Source: Qipengyuania_B thermophila
GTDB taxonomy: Bacteria; Pseudomonadota; Alphaproteobacteria; Sphingomonadales; Sphingomonadaceae
Direction: 5' to 3'
Assembly: GCF_004153605.1 (NCBI RefSeq)
Contig: NZ_SDSI01000001.1
Location: 1-64,000 of the forward strand
Length of the DNA: 64,000 bases
Part shown: positions 1 through 8,675 of the stretch, piece by piece
How positions within the stretch are numbered: the stretch's first letter is position 1
How the letters are laid out: every line of letters begins with the position of its first letter
Made by a program: the position numbers and the translations under genes
Notes under the pieces: model-generated
What the model saw: only the letters and a program-made list of their open reading frames with translations
Database searches by the model: none
Told to the model about the DNA's origin: nothing

Positions 1-1306
1 CCGGCGCCGGTCGCGGTTCGGGCCGGGCGTCGCGCGGCACCTGCAACCGCGACACGTCGACGGCCCCCGGCTCGACCGCCGCCGTGCGCGTGGCGCTGAA
101 CTGGGCGAACAGCTCGGCAAAGGCAGGCGCGCTCGTCGCAGGCTGCGGCGCAGGAGCGGAGGTGGCCGCCACCGGCACCTCCAGCCGCAGCGCAGGCGCC
201 GCCGGTTCTGCCGGCGCCGCGGGAAGCTGAAGCCGCGGCGCAGGTTCGGCCGGCACAGCTGCGGGCGCCGGCACAGCTGCGGGCGCAGATGCTGGCGACG
301 AGGCGGCCGCGCTCGACGCCGCCACGTTCGCGGAAGGCGCGGCTGCACCCCGTGCGCCCGGCCCCCGTACCGAAGTCACGCGGGCGCCGCGGCTGGCGGG
401 CGCGGCCGGCGGAACGGAGGCGCCGAGCGGCGGTCCCGCCGGCGCGAGGCGGGAAGACTCCCGCGCCGGTTCGGCGGGACGAGCGGCGAGAGCGGGCGCC
501 GCTGTGCCGGCGTTCTCGGGGAACACGCCGAGATGCACCGCCGCGACCTGCTGGGTCGAGGTCAGCCGGCCAAGCTGTCCCAGATACGGGACGAGAGCAT
601 CGGCAAGTCCGGCGGGCATCACCTGGCGCGCCAGATCGACGGCTTCGCGCTCCCGCGCGAGGATCGCCAGCCCGAACGCCCGCACCCTGTAGGCATGGAC
701 GTCCCGCGCCTCGAGCAGCGGCAGCAAGGTGGCCTCGAACCCGGCCCGGTCGCCGGTCACCGCCTGGCTGATCGCCAGCTTCTCCCGCACGCGCGGATCG
801 TCGCCCCGCGCGAGGGCGAGACGGTACTGCTGCTGCGCAGAGACGTGGTCGCCGACGAGATCGAACGCCAGGCCGCGCTCCGCGGCGAAGAGCGCGACCT
901 GCGCCCCGCCCTGCTCCGCCTCGTGGAACAGGCGCAACGCCTCGACCGGGCGACGCTGGAACACCTGCACGGCGGCAAGACCCAGCTTGACCCGCGGGTC
1001 GCCGGGGGCGAGCGCCTCGGCCCGGCCGTAGAAGGCCACGGCCGCATTGATGTCCTCGAGCTTCAGCGAGGCGTTCCCCGCCTCGATGAGCGCCGCAACG
1101 CTGCGCGGTTCGGCCGCCAGCCGCTGCAGCGCCCGGCGCAGGTCATCGGCCGCGCGGGGTGGAAGCGGCTGCACGATCTCCCGCTGCGCCTGCGCCGGCG
1201 CCGCGTCCAGCATCGCCAGGGGCAGGCCCAGCAGCAGCGCCGCGCCGCGAAGCAACCGGCCGCGGCACCGTGCGCCGGGCAGCGGAGTGCAGGATGAGCC
1301 TCGCAT
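1..1306 (-). CDS. Secreted TPR-repeat protein downstream of ftsZ, 3' end cut by window edge
   Basis: An uninterrupted minus-strand frame starts at ATG 1306 and runs off the left edge without a stop (about 435 residues visible). Residues 1-41 form an export signal: arginine-rich start, Leu/Ala-rich core, then an AQAQ cleavage region. Residues about 45-230 are helical and TPR-like, with phrases such as AAVAFYGRAEALAPGDP. From about residue 250 on it is an Ala/Pro-rich linker. From established knowledge, sphingomonads often carry a TPR plus SPOR-domain protein directly after ftsZ; the SPOR domain, if present, would lie beyond the window. It begins 41 bases after the ftsZ stop on the same strand, so it could be co-transcribed with ftsZ. 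Function is inferred only: a periplasmic, possibly septum-associated protein. Confidence 0.75.
   Translation of the reverse strand, partial: MRGSSCTPLPGARCRGRLLRGAALLLGLPLAMLDAAPAQAQREIVQPLPPRAADDLRRALQRLAAEPRSVAALIEAGNASLKLEDINAAVAFYGRAEALAPGDPRVKLGLAAVQVFQRRPVEALRLFHEAEQGGAQVALFAAERGLAFDLVGDHVSAQQQYRLALARGDDPRVREKLAISQAVTGDRAGFEATLLPLLEARDVHAYRVRAFGLAILAREREAVDLARQVMPAGLADALVPYLGQLGRLTSTQQVAAVHLGVFPENAGTAAPALAARPAEPARESSRLAPAGPPLGASVPPAAPASRGARVTSVRGPGARGAAAPSANVAASSAAASSPASAPAAVPAPAAVPAEPAPRLQLPAAPAEPAAPALRLEVPVAATSAPAPQPATSAPAFAELFAQFSATRTAAVEPGAVDVSRLQVPRDARPEPRPAP
253..288. repeat. Two-copy 18-bp tandem repeat in Pro/Ala linker
   Basis: Two adjacent 18-bp units (253-270 and 271-288) differ only in the last bases. 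They encode repeated Pro-Ala-Ala-Val-Pro-Ala steps in the low-complexity linker of the TPR protein. Copy number could vary by slippage. Confidence 0.6.
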
Positions 1307-1347
1307 GCCGTCAGCCTACCGAGCGTGGTTGAACCCCGCCTGACCGC

Positions 1348-2940
1348 CTACTGGTTGTTCTGCCGGCCAAGAAAGCGGGGGATGTTGAGCGTCGGACCGG
1401 CCTCGTCGTCCTCGTCATCCTCGTCGGTCTTGCTGCCGCGGGACAGATTGGCCATCCGCTCGAACAGGGTCGATCCTGTCGCCGCGCCGGCGCGCGAGCC
1501 GCGGCCCGTTCCCGCGTCGTCGCCCGCCTCCGCCGCGCTGCGCCGGCGCCCTTGCGGCTTGGTCTGCAGCAGGCTGGCGGGCGGCTCGAGCGGAGCCGTG
1601 TCGTCGACGAAGCTGTCGCCAAGCTCCAGCGGCTCCTCGTCGCGCACCTGCCGGCCGCCGGCCGCCAGGCGCCCGCCGGCCGCCTGCTCCCGGTCCGGCC
1701 GCTCGGCGCGCTCCTCGGCCTCGCCTCGCCGCAGTCCGGCCAGCGGATCGACAATGCCGTCCACGTCCTCAAAGGCCTCGTCGTCACCGCTTTCGTCGAA
1801 CGCATCGCCATAGGCGACGGCGACCGGCTCCTGCGGGGCAGAAGCCGGCGCGGCCGCGACGGGCGCGCGCGGCGCAGCGCCCTCGTCGCGCGCCGGATCC
1901 AGCGCCGGCCGGCGCGGCGGGCGGGCGTCGGCCAGCACGAACGGCTTGGGCTCCGCCTCCGCCGGCGCTGCCGCGCTGCTGTCGATGCCGGTCGCGACGA
2001 CCGACACGCGGATGCGTCCCTGAAGCTCGGGATTGAAGGCCGATCCCCAGATGATGTTCGCATCCTCGTCGACGAGGTCGCGGATGTGGTTGGCCGCTTC
2101 GTCGACTTCGAGAAGCTTCATGTCCTCGCCGCCGATGATGGAGATGATAACGCCCTTGGCTCCGGCCATCGACACGCCGTCGAGCAGCGGGTTGGCGATG
2201 GCCTTTTCCGCCGCCTCCAGCGCGCGGTTTTCGCCCTCGCCCTCGCCGGTGCCCATCATGGCCTTGCCCATCTCCTGCATCACCGACCGCACGTCGGCGA
2301 AGTCGAGGTTGATGAGGCCCGGCATGACCATCAGGTCGGTGATCGAGCGCACGCCCTGCTGCAGCACCTCGTCGGCGAGCTGGAACGCCTCCTTGAAGGT
2401 GGTGTCGGGTTTGGCGACGAGGAAAAGGTTCTGGTTCGGAATCACGATCAGCGTGTCGACATGCTTCTGCAGTTCGGCGATGCCCGCTTCGGCAGCGCGC
2501 ATCCGCCGCGTGCCTTCGAACTGGAACGGCTTGGTCACCACGCCCACCGTCAGCACGCCCTTGCGCCGGGCCGCTTCGGCGATGACCGGGGCCGCCCCGG
2601 TTCCGGTGCCGCCACCCATGCCCGCAGCGATGAACACCATGTTGACGCCGTCCAGCGCCTCCTCGATCTCGCGCGCGGTCTCCTCGGCTGCCGCCTTGCC
2701 CACTTCCGGCCTCGCGCCTGCGCCCAGACCCCCGGTGATGGTCGGGCCGAGCTGAATCCGGTGTTCGGCGGTGGAATTGCTCAGCGCCTGCGCATCGGTG
2801 TTCGCCACGATGAAATCCACGCCCTCGATCTGCGCGGCCATCATGTTGGCGATGGCGTTTCCGCCCGCACCGCCCACGCCCACGACCATGATCTTGGGGC
2901 GCAGTTCGTCGGACGGAGCAGGGCCGATATTGATGCTCAT
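1348..2940 (-). CDS. ftsZ: Cell division GTPase FtsZ
   Basis: FtsZ polymerises at midcell into the Z-ring that recruits the divisome. The tubulin GTP-binding signature GGGTGTG lies at residues 109-115. The T7 catalytic loop NLDFADV, with Asp213 and Asp216, starts at residue 211. The globular domain ends near residue 330. A linker of about 180 residues, rich in Ala, Arg and acids, follows, then the C-terminal tail peptide LNIPRFLGRQNNQ that should bind FtsA. The 530-residue length exceeds that of E. coli FtsZ (383) but long linkers are usual in alphaproteobacteria. It is the last core gene of the dcw cluster and sits 145 bases after ftsA. The start has a GAGGAA ribosome-binding site. The 145-base leader suggests it also has its own promoter. 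Confidence 0.98.
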   Translation of the reverse strand: MSINIGPAPSDELRPKIMVVGVGGAGGNAIANMMAAQIEGVDFIVANTDAQALSNSTAEHRIQLGPTITGGLGAGARPEVGKAAAEETAREIEEALDGVNMVFIAAGMGGGTGTGAAPVIAEAARRKGVLTVGVVTKPFQFEGTRRMRAAEAGIAELQKHVDTLIVIPNQNLFLVAKPDTTFKEAFQLADEVLQQGVRSITDLMVMPGLINLDFADVRSVMQEMGKAMMGTGEGEGENRALEAAEKAIANPLLDGVSMAGAKGVIISIIGGEDMKLLEVDEAANHIRDLVDEDANIIWGSAFNPELQGRIRVSVVATGIDSSAAAPAEAEPKPFVLADARPPRRPALDPARDEGAAPRAPVAAAPASAPQEPVAVAYGDAFDESGDDEAFEDVDGIVDPLAGLRRGEAEERAERPDREQAAGGRLAAGGRQVRDEEPLELGDSFVDDTAPLEPPASLLQTKPQGRRRSAAEAGDDAGTGRGSRAGAATGSTLFERMANLSRGSKTDEDDEDDEAGPTLNIPRFLGRQNNQ

Positions 2941-3085
2941 AGCATGGTTCCTCGATTCATCGCTCGTGCGGGACCCGGCGCATCCGGGTGGCGGAGGACT
3001 GCGCCTGGCACGAGAGTGGGCTGGTCGGCGGGTGGGTTAGCACGGCAGGGGACAACGACGCAAAACCTCCGTGGTGAAAAAATCG
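2941..3085 (-). promoter_or_regulatory. ftsZ leader between ftsA and ftsZ
   Basis: This is the only sizeable gap inside the dcw cluster. It contains the ribosome-binding site of ftsZ and one GANTC site (GATTC at 2954-2958), the CcrM methylation target in alphaproteobacteria. A six-T run on the minus strand follows the ftsA stop, but I see no stable hairpin before it. By analogy with Caulobacter an ftsZ promoter is expected here; I cannot name its -35/-10 hexamers with confidence. Confidence 0.4.
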
Positions 3086-4369
3086 TCAGAAATAGGCCCG
3101 CACCGCCCTCAGCAGCCGTTCGAAGGCGCTGCCCTTCCGGGGGTCGGCGGCGGCCTGCGCGGCGTGACCGGCCGCGCGGATGTCGTGCGGCGGATCCGCG
3201 GCATACAGGCACAGCCCCGCAAGCACGGTGAAGCCGGGGCCGGCATGCGCCGCCGGCAGGCCCGGCAAGGCGGGCGGGCGGCCGATGCGCACCGGCCGGG
3301 CAAGCGCCCCCTGCACATAGTCGGCGATGCCCGCCAGTTCGGCGCCGCCGCCGGTCAGGACGACCTTGCCGGCGCGTGCGTGGCCGAAGCCGAGTTCGCG
3401 CAGGGCGTCGCCAAGCGCCGCGGTGAGCTGTGCCAGCTGATCGGTGACCACGGTCACGAGCTCGGCGCGCGGCACCCGGTTGCGGTCGTCGGCGCCGCGC
3501 ACCGTCACCTCGTCCGCGTCCTCGTCGGTGGGGCTGAACACGCACACCATCTCCTTGTGGTCGGAAGGAGTGGCGATGGCGGACCCGGAGACGCATTTCA
3601 GCCGCTCGGCGTGCTTGCGCCGGATGCCGAAGTGCGATGCCACGGCGTCGGTGATCCCTCCGGCGCCAAAGGGGATGGCCCGCATGCCGAGGATCATTCC
3701 GGCCGCATGCACCGACACGTTGGTCACATCCGCGCCCAGCTCGACCAGCGCCACGCCCAGCTCGCGTTCCTCGCGGGTGAGGCACGCGGCGCTGGCGGCC
3801 AGCGGGGAGGCCACCACCTCTTCGACATCGAGATGCGCATGCTGCACCGCCTCGATCAGATTGCGCACCGGCGGTCCGTCGGCCAGCATGACATGCACGT
3901 CCACGCCGAGCGTTTCGGCGTGCAGGCCGCGCGGTTCGGCCACCCCGTGCGCGCCGTCCAGCGTGTAGTGCGCCGGCTGCGCATGGAGCACCGTGCGGCC
4001 TTCGGGCTGGATGTGCAGCCGCGCAGCGTAGAGCAGGCTGTCGATGTCCTCCTCCTCGACCCGGCGGCCGCCGATCTCGATGTCGACCCGCTCGATGCGG
4101 CTGTGCAGGCCGGCCGCGCTGCACCCGACCCACACGCGGCCGACCGCCACCTGCGCCTCGCGTTCGGCCCGCTCCACCGCGTCGCGCACGGCGAAGCTGG
4201 CGCCGTGGATCTGCGTCACGTAGCCGCGCCGCACGCCCTGGCTGGCGCGATGGCTGGAGCCGAGCACGGTGAGCGCGCCGGACTCGTCCTGCCCGACGAT
4301 CATCGCCGAAGTGCGGAACGAGCCGATGTCCACGGCGGCAAAGGTCTTGCTGACGCGGGTGTCGCCCAT
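3086..4369 (-). CDS. ftsA: Cell division actin homologue FtsA
   Basis: FtsA is an actin-fold ATPase that tethers FtsZ to the inner membrane and passes divisome signals. The 427-residue product opens with MGDTRVSK and the phosphate-1 motif VDIGSFRTSAMIV. It carries the FtsA-specific 1C region, then GGITDAVASHFGI and the adenosine motif VLTGGGAELAGIADYV. The C-terminus ends in LLRAVRAYF, a short amphipathic tail expected to sit in the membrane. The open frame extends further upstream, but ATG 4369 lies 5 bases after the ftsQ stop and matches the family start. Translation is probably coupled to ftsQ. Confidence 0.97.
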   Translation of the reverse strand: MGDTRVSKTFAAVDIGSFRTSAMIVGQDESGALTVLGSSHRASQGVRRGYVTQIHGASFAVRDAVERAEREAQVAVGRVWVGCSAAGLHSRIERVDIEIGGRRVEEEDIDSLLYAARLHIQPEGRTVLHAQPAHYTLDGAHGVAEPRGLHAETLGVDVHVMLADGPPVRNLIEAVQHAHLDVEEVVASPLAASAACLTREERELGVALVELGADVTNVSVHAAGMILGMRAIPFGAGGITDAVASHFGIRRKHAERLKCVSGSAIATPSDHKEMVCVFSPTDEDADEVTVRGADDRNRVPRAELVTVVTDQLAQLTAALGDALRELGFGHARAGKVVLTGGGAELAGIADYVQGALARPVRIGRPPALPGLPAAHAGPGFTVLAGLCLYAADPPHDIRAAGHAAQAAADPRKGSAFERLLRAVRAYF

Positions 4370-4374
4370 GAGTG

Positions 4375-5310
4375 TCAGCGCGTCTCCGCCCGTCGGGTGC
4401 CGCTGCGCGTGTCCAGCTCGGCCAGCCGGGCATCGCTGCGGCCGGGGACGCGCATGTACATGCGGTCCGGCGCGCGCATGTCGAACCAGCTCACCTCGCC
4501 GCCCAGCAGACGGTTCGTGCCGTCGAGCCGGGCAAAGGTGACCAGCGCCGCCGCGGCGGTGACCTCGTCCTGCGGCAGAGCCAGCACCTGCCCGGTGTCG
4601 AAGTGCAGATCCCAGCGGCGGTTGCCGATCCAGTGCGCTTCGCGGACCCGGCCCTTGAGCGCCGGAGCGGCATCGAGCAGGTGCTCGAGCTCGCCGACCT
4701 GCCGCGCCGCGCCCGCGCCCGCGACCCGCAGCAGCTCCGGCATGGCCGCCGGGTCGACCGGCTCCAGCGTCTCCCCGGTCGCATCGATCAGAACCGTTCC
4801 TTGCGCAGTCCGCAGTACGGCGTGGGGCTGCCGCTCCACCACGTCGATGACGAGCATGTCGGGCAGCTGGCGCGACACGCGCGCATCGGCCACCCACGGC
4901 AGGGCAAGCAGATCCTCGCGCAGGGCGGCGGCGTCGAAGCCGGCCATCGACTGTTCCCGCTCCGCCAGCGCGCGCCGGTAGATGAGCTGTTCGTCCATCC
5001 GCTCGACCCCGGTGACCGCGACCCTGTTCACCCGGTAGCCGGCATCGGCGGCAATCTGCGCCAGCCGTTCGCCGGCGAGTGCGGGCAGACCAGCCAGACT
5101 GGCGACGAACCATGCCAGCATGGCCGCCATGGCCAGGATGAGCACGACCAGCAGCGCATGCAGCCGCTCGGCGGAGATCGGCAGCACGGCGAGCACGCTG
5201 TCAAGTGTGGAATGGGTGCGTGCTCGCATCGCGCGCGCGGCGCCCGCCCGGCTGCGCGCCGCGGCAGCGCGGCGCACGCCCTTGGCGCCGCCCCGGCTAA
5301 CCGTCGCCAT
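4375..5310 (-). CDS. ftsQ: Cell division protein FtsQ
   Basis: FtsQ is a bitopic membrane protein that links the cytoplasmic ring to the FtsL/FtsB and FtsW/FtsI complex. The 311 residues show a basic cytoplasmic N-terminus, one transmembrane helix at about 51-73, a POTRA domain from about residue 92 (NRVAVTGVERMDEQ...) and the FtsQ beta-domain after it. The long, Arg/Ala-rich cytoplasmic tail of about 48 residues is typical of alphaproteobacteria. Its start overlaps the ddl stop by 14 bases, and its stop lies just before ftsA. Confidence 0.95.
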   Translation of the reverse strand: MATVSRGGAKGVRRAAAARSRAGAARAMRARTHSTLDSVLAVLPISAERLHALLVVLILAMAAMLAWFVASLAGLPALAGERLAQIAADAGYRVNRVAVTGVERMDEQLIYRRALAEREQSMAGFDAAALREDLLALPWVADARVSRQLPDMLVIDVVERQPHAVLRTAQGTVLIDATGETLEPVDPAAMPELLRVAGAGAARQVGELEHLLDAAPALKGRVREAHWIGNRRWDLHFDTGQVLALPQDEVTAAAALVTFARLDGTNRLLGGEVSWFDMRAPDRMYMRVPGRSDARLAELDTRSGTRRAETR

Positions 5311-6268
5311 CGGAAACTTTCCCGAAGCGCGTCAGCGCATCGGCGACGATCAGTTCCACGAGCTCGGCGTAGCTGATGCCGCAGCTGCGGGCCTGCTCGG
5401 GCACGAGGCTCAGCGGCGTCATGCCCGGCTGGGTGTTGATCTCCAGCACGTAGAGGCCGCTTTCGCCCAGTTCCTCGTCCCAGCGCAGATCGGTGCGGGT
5501 CGCCCCGTGGCAGCCCAGCGCCCGGTGCGCCGTCAGTGCATGCTCCATGCACAGGGCGGCGATGTGCGGCGGAATCTCGGCCGGGCAGACGTGCTCGGTC
5601 AGACCGTCCGTGTACTTCGCGTCGAAATCGTAGAAGCCGCTCTTGGGCCGCAGCTCGGTGACGCCCAGCGCCCGCGGTCCTCCCGCCTGCGCCAGCACCG
5701 CCACGGTCAGCTCGCGCCCCTTGATGTAGGGTTCGGCCAGCAGTTCGGCGAATTCCTGCCACGGTCCGGTGGCCTCGCGGCGAATGGGATTACCGTAATC
5801 CGACGCATCGGTGACGATGGCCACGCCGACCGACGACCCTTCGTTCACCGGCTTGAGCACGTAGGGGCGGGGCAGCGGATCGGCGGTGTGAATGTCCTCG
5901 CTGCGCACCACCCGGCCGCCGGGCATCGGGACACCGTGCGGGATCAGCGCCTGCTTCGTCAGCTGCTTGTCGATCGCGATCACCGACGTCGCCAGCCCCG
6001 AATGGGTGTAGGGCAGCCCCATGAGGTCGAGCAGCCCCTGCACTGTGCCATCCTCCCCCGGCACACCATGCAGGGCGTTGAACACCACGTCCGGCGCCGC
6101 CGCCGCAAGCCGGGCGGGAACATCGCGGTCCATGTCGATCCGCGTCACCCGGTGTCCGCAGTCTTCCAGCGCGTCCGCCACGCCCTCGCCGCTCATCAGC
6201 GACACCGGCCGCTCGCTCGACCAGCCTCCCATCAGAACGGCAACATGAAGCTTCGCCAGACCGCTCAC
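5297..6268 (-). CDS. ddl: D-alanine--D-alanine ligase
   Basis: The enzyme joins two D-alanines with ATP to make the dipeptide that MurF adds to the peptidoglycan precursor. ATP-grasp features are visible: the N-terminal VAVLMGGWSSERPVSLMSG, NALHGVPGEDGTVQG, the KPVNEGSSVGV loop and the metal-binding EINTQPGMTP. I place the start at GTG 6268, which overlaps the murB stop in a GTGA junction and has a GGTGGGG ribosome-binding site. An in-frame ATG at 6295 would add nine residues but overlap murB by 31 bases without a clear binding site. With the GTG start the protein has 323 residues. Confidence 0.95.
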   Translation of the reverse strand: MSGLAKLHVAVLMGGWSSERPVSLMSGEGVADALEDCGHRVTRIDMDRDVPARLAAAAPDVVFNALHGVPGEDGTVQGLLDLMGLPYTHSGLATSVIAIDKQLTKQALIPHGVPMPGGRVVRSEDIHTADPLPRPYVLKPVNEGSSVGVAIVTDASDYGNPIRREATGPWQEFAELLAEPYIKGRELTVAVLAQAGGPRALGVTELRPKSGFYDFDAKYTDGLTEHVCPAEIPPHIAALCMEHALTAHRALGCHGATRTDLRWDEELGESGLYVLEINTQPGMTPLSLVPEQARSCGISYAELVELIVADALTRFGKVSDGDG

Positions 6269-7233
6269 GGACGCCCCACCCGCTGAATCTCCCATTGCAG
6301 ATCAACACCCGTGCGGGCGCGCACCCGGTCGCGCACGAGTTCACCCAGCCCTTCTATCTGCGCGCTGGTGGCGGTGCCAGTGTTGATCAGGAAATTGGCA
6401 TGTTTCTCGCTGACCTGCGCGTCACCGAGGCGCAGGCCGCGGCACCCGGCAGCATCGACGAGGCGCCATGCCTTGTGGCCGGGAGGGTTCTTGAAGGTCG
6501 ACCCGCCCGTCCGGGTGCGCAGCGGCTGCGTCGCCTCGCGCGCCGCGGCGATCCGGTCCATCTCGGCGGCGATCGCCTCGGGGTCGCCGGCCGTGCCGCG
6601 GAACCGGGCGCCGACGACCACCGCCCCTTCGGGCAGGTCCGAATGGCGGTAGGTGAAGCCAAGCTCGCAGGCGCCGAGCCGCAGACACGCGCCGTCGGGC
6701 ATGATGACGTCGCAGTCGTGCAGGATGTCGGCCACTTCGCGGCCGTAGGCTCCGCCGTTCATCCGCACGAACCCGCCCACGGTGCCCGGAATGCCGCGCA
6801 GGAATTCCAGACCCGCAAGGCCGGCGTCGCGAGCCCCGGATGCAACGCGGATGCCCGAAGCGCCCCCGCCGCAGGCGAGCAGCCCCCCCTCCTCCACCGT
6901 CACCCCGGCGAAGGCCTTGCCCAGCCGGATGACGACGCCCGGGACGCCGCCGTCGCGCACGATGAGGTTGGACCCCAGCCCGAGCGCCATCACCGGCAGC
7001 CGGCCGTCGAGCCAGCGCATGAATGCCTGAAGGTCGTCGCGGTCCTCCGGCTCGAACAGCCAGTCCGCCGCACCGCCGCTCTTGAACCAGGTCAGCTTCG
7101 CCAGCGGCGCGTTCTGGATCAGCGCGCCGCGGACCGGAGCCTCGGACAGCAGCGCCGGCGGACGATCGTCGCACCCGCCGTCCGGCGCATGGCTGCCGTC
7201 GAAGTGCGGCCAGTCTTCGGGCTGGTCACTCAT
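6265..7233 (-). CDS. murB: UDP-N-acetylenolpyruvoylglucosamine reductase MurB
   Basis: MurB reduces the enolpyruvyl group on UDP-GlcNAc to lactate with NADPH, giving UDP-MurNAc. The 322-residue product has FAD-binding signatures (LGLGSNLIVRDGG, RGIPGTVGG) and the catalytic serine in GGSTFKNP. VSEKHANFLIN follows near the C-terminus. The missing Tyr loop and the GGSTFKNP context suggest a type II enzyme. About 35 N-terminal residues precede the core and look disordered. Both its start and its stop take part in 4-nt overlaps, with murC and ddl. Confidence 0.96.
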   Translation of the reverse strand: MSDQPEDWPHFDGSHAPDGGCDDRPPALLSEAPVRGALIQNAPLAKLTWFKSGGAADWLFEPEDRDDLQAFMRWLDGRLPVMALGLGSNLIVRDGGVPGVVIRLGKAFAGVTVEEGGLLACGGGASGIRVASGARDAGLAGLEFLRGIPGTVGGFVRMNGGAYGREVADILHDCDVIMPDGACLRLGACELGFTYRHSDLPEGAVVVGARFRGTAGDPEAIAAEMDRIAAAREATQPLRTRTGGSTFKNPPGHKAWRLVDAAGCRGLRLGDAQVSEKHANFLINTGTATSAQIEGLGELVRDRVRARTGVDLQWEIQRVGRP

Positions 7234-8675
7234 GCGGCGCGCTCCTCCCGGGCACGCTGAAGATCGCGCGGGAGAGCCGCCGCCCAGCGGGTGATGTCAC
7301 CGGCCCCGAGGCACACGACATGGTCGCCGGCCTGAACCGCGGATGCGAGGACGTCGACCAGTTCGGCGTAGTCGCGCACGGCCACCGCCGCGCGGTGACC
7401 TTGCTCGCGCAGGCCCTCGGCCAGCGCCTCGGCGTCGATCCCCGGCACCGGCTCCTCGCCGGCGGGATAGACCGGCGTGACAAAGACCATGTCCGCATCG
7501 GTGAACGCCGCCTTGAACTCCTCGAACAGGTCGCGCAGCCGCGTGAAGCGGTGAGGCTGCGCCACGGCGAGGACGCGGCCGGGCACCGCGCCGACCGAAG
7601 CCGCCTCGCGCGCGGCGGCGAGCACCGCCCGGATTTCGACCGGATGGTGCGCATAGTCGTCGATGATGGCGACCTCGCCATCCCCGGCCGTCACTGCGCC
7701 GACGCGGGTGAAGCGTCGCTTCACGCCCACGAACCGCGCCAGAGCCGCACGGATGACATCCGCCTCACAGCCCAGCTCCAGCGCCACCGCGATCGCCGCC
7801 AGCGCGTTCTGCACATTGTGCCGGCCCGGCATGGGCAGATGGATGTCGGCGATGCGCGTGGTGGCCCCGTCGCGGGCGCGGTGGACCACATCGAAGTCGT
7901 TGCCGCCCGCCCGGGCGCGCACCTGCTCTCCGCGCACATCCGCTTGCGCCGCAAATCCGTAGGTGACGACGCGCCGGTCGCGGATGCGCGGGATGATTCG
8001 CTGCACCTCGGGGTGATCGAGGCACAGCACCGCCGCCCCGTAGAACGGCACGTTGTGGATGAACTCGACAAAGGCGTCGCGCACCGCCTCGAACGAGCCG
8101 TAATGGTCGAGATGCTCGGGATCGATGTTGGTGACCACGGCGATCTGCCCGTCGAGGCGCAGGAAGCTGCCGTCGCTCTCGTCGGCTTCGACGACCATCC
8201 AGTCGCTCGCGCCCAGGCGAGCGTTGGAGCCGTACTGGTTGATGATCCCGCCGTTGATGACCGTGGGATCGATCCCGCCCGCGTCCAGCAGCGCCGCGAC
8301 CATGCTGGTGGTGGTGGTCTTGCCGTGGGTGCCGGCGACGGCCACCGTGCGCTTGAGCCGCATCAGCTCGGCCAGCATCTCCGCGCGCCGGACCACCGGG
8401 ATGCGCCGGTCCAGCGCGGCGACGACTTCCGGGTTGCTGCGCTTGACCGCGGTGGAGGTCACGACCACCCCCGCATCGCCGAGATTGGCGGCTTCGTGGC
8501 CGATGGCGACGTTGATGCCGCGTTCGCGCAGACGCTCGACCGTGGCGCTCTCCGCCGCGTCCGAACCCTGCACCGCATAGCCCAGATTGTGCATCACCTC
8601 GGCGATGCCCGACATGCCGATGCCGCCGATGCCGACGAAATGGATGGTCCCGATGCTGGTGTCGACGCCCCTCAT
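7230..8675 (-). CDS. murC: UDP-N-acetylmuramate--L-alanine ligase MurC
   Basis: MurC adds L-alanine to UDP-MurNAc using ATP, the first amino acid of the stem peptide. The 481-residue protein begins MRGVDTSIG and has the Rossmann-like N-terminal motif HFVGIGGIGMSGIAE. It then has the ATP-binding loop GTHGKTTTTS and the Mur-ligase central motif EADESDGS. The open frame continues upstream inside murG, but ATG 8675 overlaps the murG stop in ATGA and agrees with the family start. Confidence 0.97.
   Translation of the reverse strand: MRGVDTSIGTIHFVGIGGIGMSGIAEVMHNLGYAVQGSDAAESATVERLRERGINVAIGHEAANLGDAGVVVTSTAVKRSNPEVVAALDRRIPVVRRAEMLAELMRLKRTVAVAGTHGKTTTTSMVAALLDAGGIDPTVINGGIINQYGSNARLGASDWMVVEADESDGSFLRLDGQIAVVTNIDPEHLDHYGSFEAVRDAFVEFIHNVPFYGAAVLCLDHPEVQRIIPRIRDRRVVTYGFAAQADVRGEQVRARAGGNDFDVVHRARDGATTRIADIHLPMPGRHNVQNALAAIAVALELGCEADVIRAALARFVGVKRRFTRVGAVTAGDGEVAIIDDYAHHPVEIRAVLAAAREAASVGAVPGRVLAVAQPHRFTRLRDLFEEFKAAFTDADMVFVTPVYPAGEEPVPGIDAEALAEGLREQGHRAAVAVRDYAELVDVLASAVQAGDHVVCLGAGDITRWAAALPRDLQRAREERAA

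Noticed and set aside
1552..3231. Long plus-strand open frame opposite ftsZ (about 560 codons)
   Set aside because: It is an antisense shadow in GC-rich coding sequence: rich in Arg, His and Gly, without any family motif, and lies over a certain ftsZ.
2937..4433. Minus-strand frame of about 500 codons over ftsA in another phase
   Set aside because: Composition is Arg/Ala/Gly repeats typical of frame shadows; the ftsA frame carries all family motifs.
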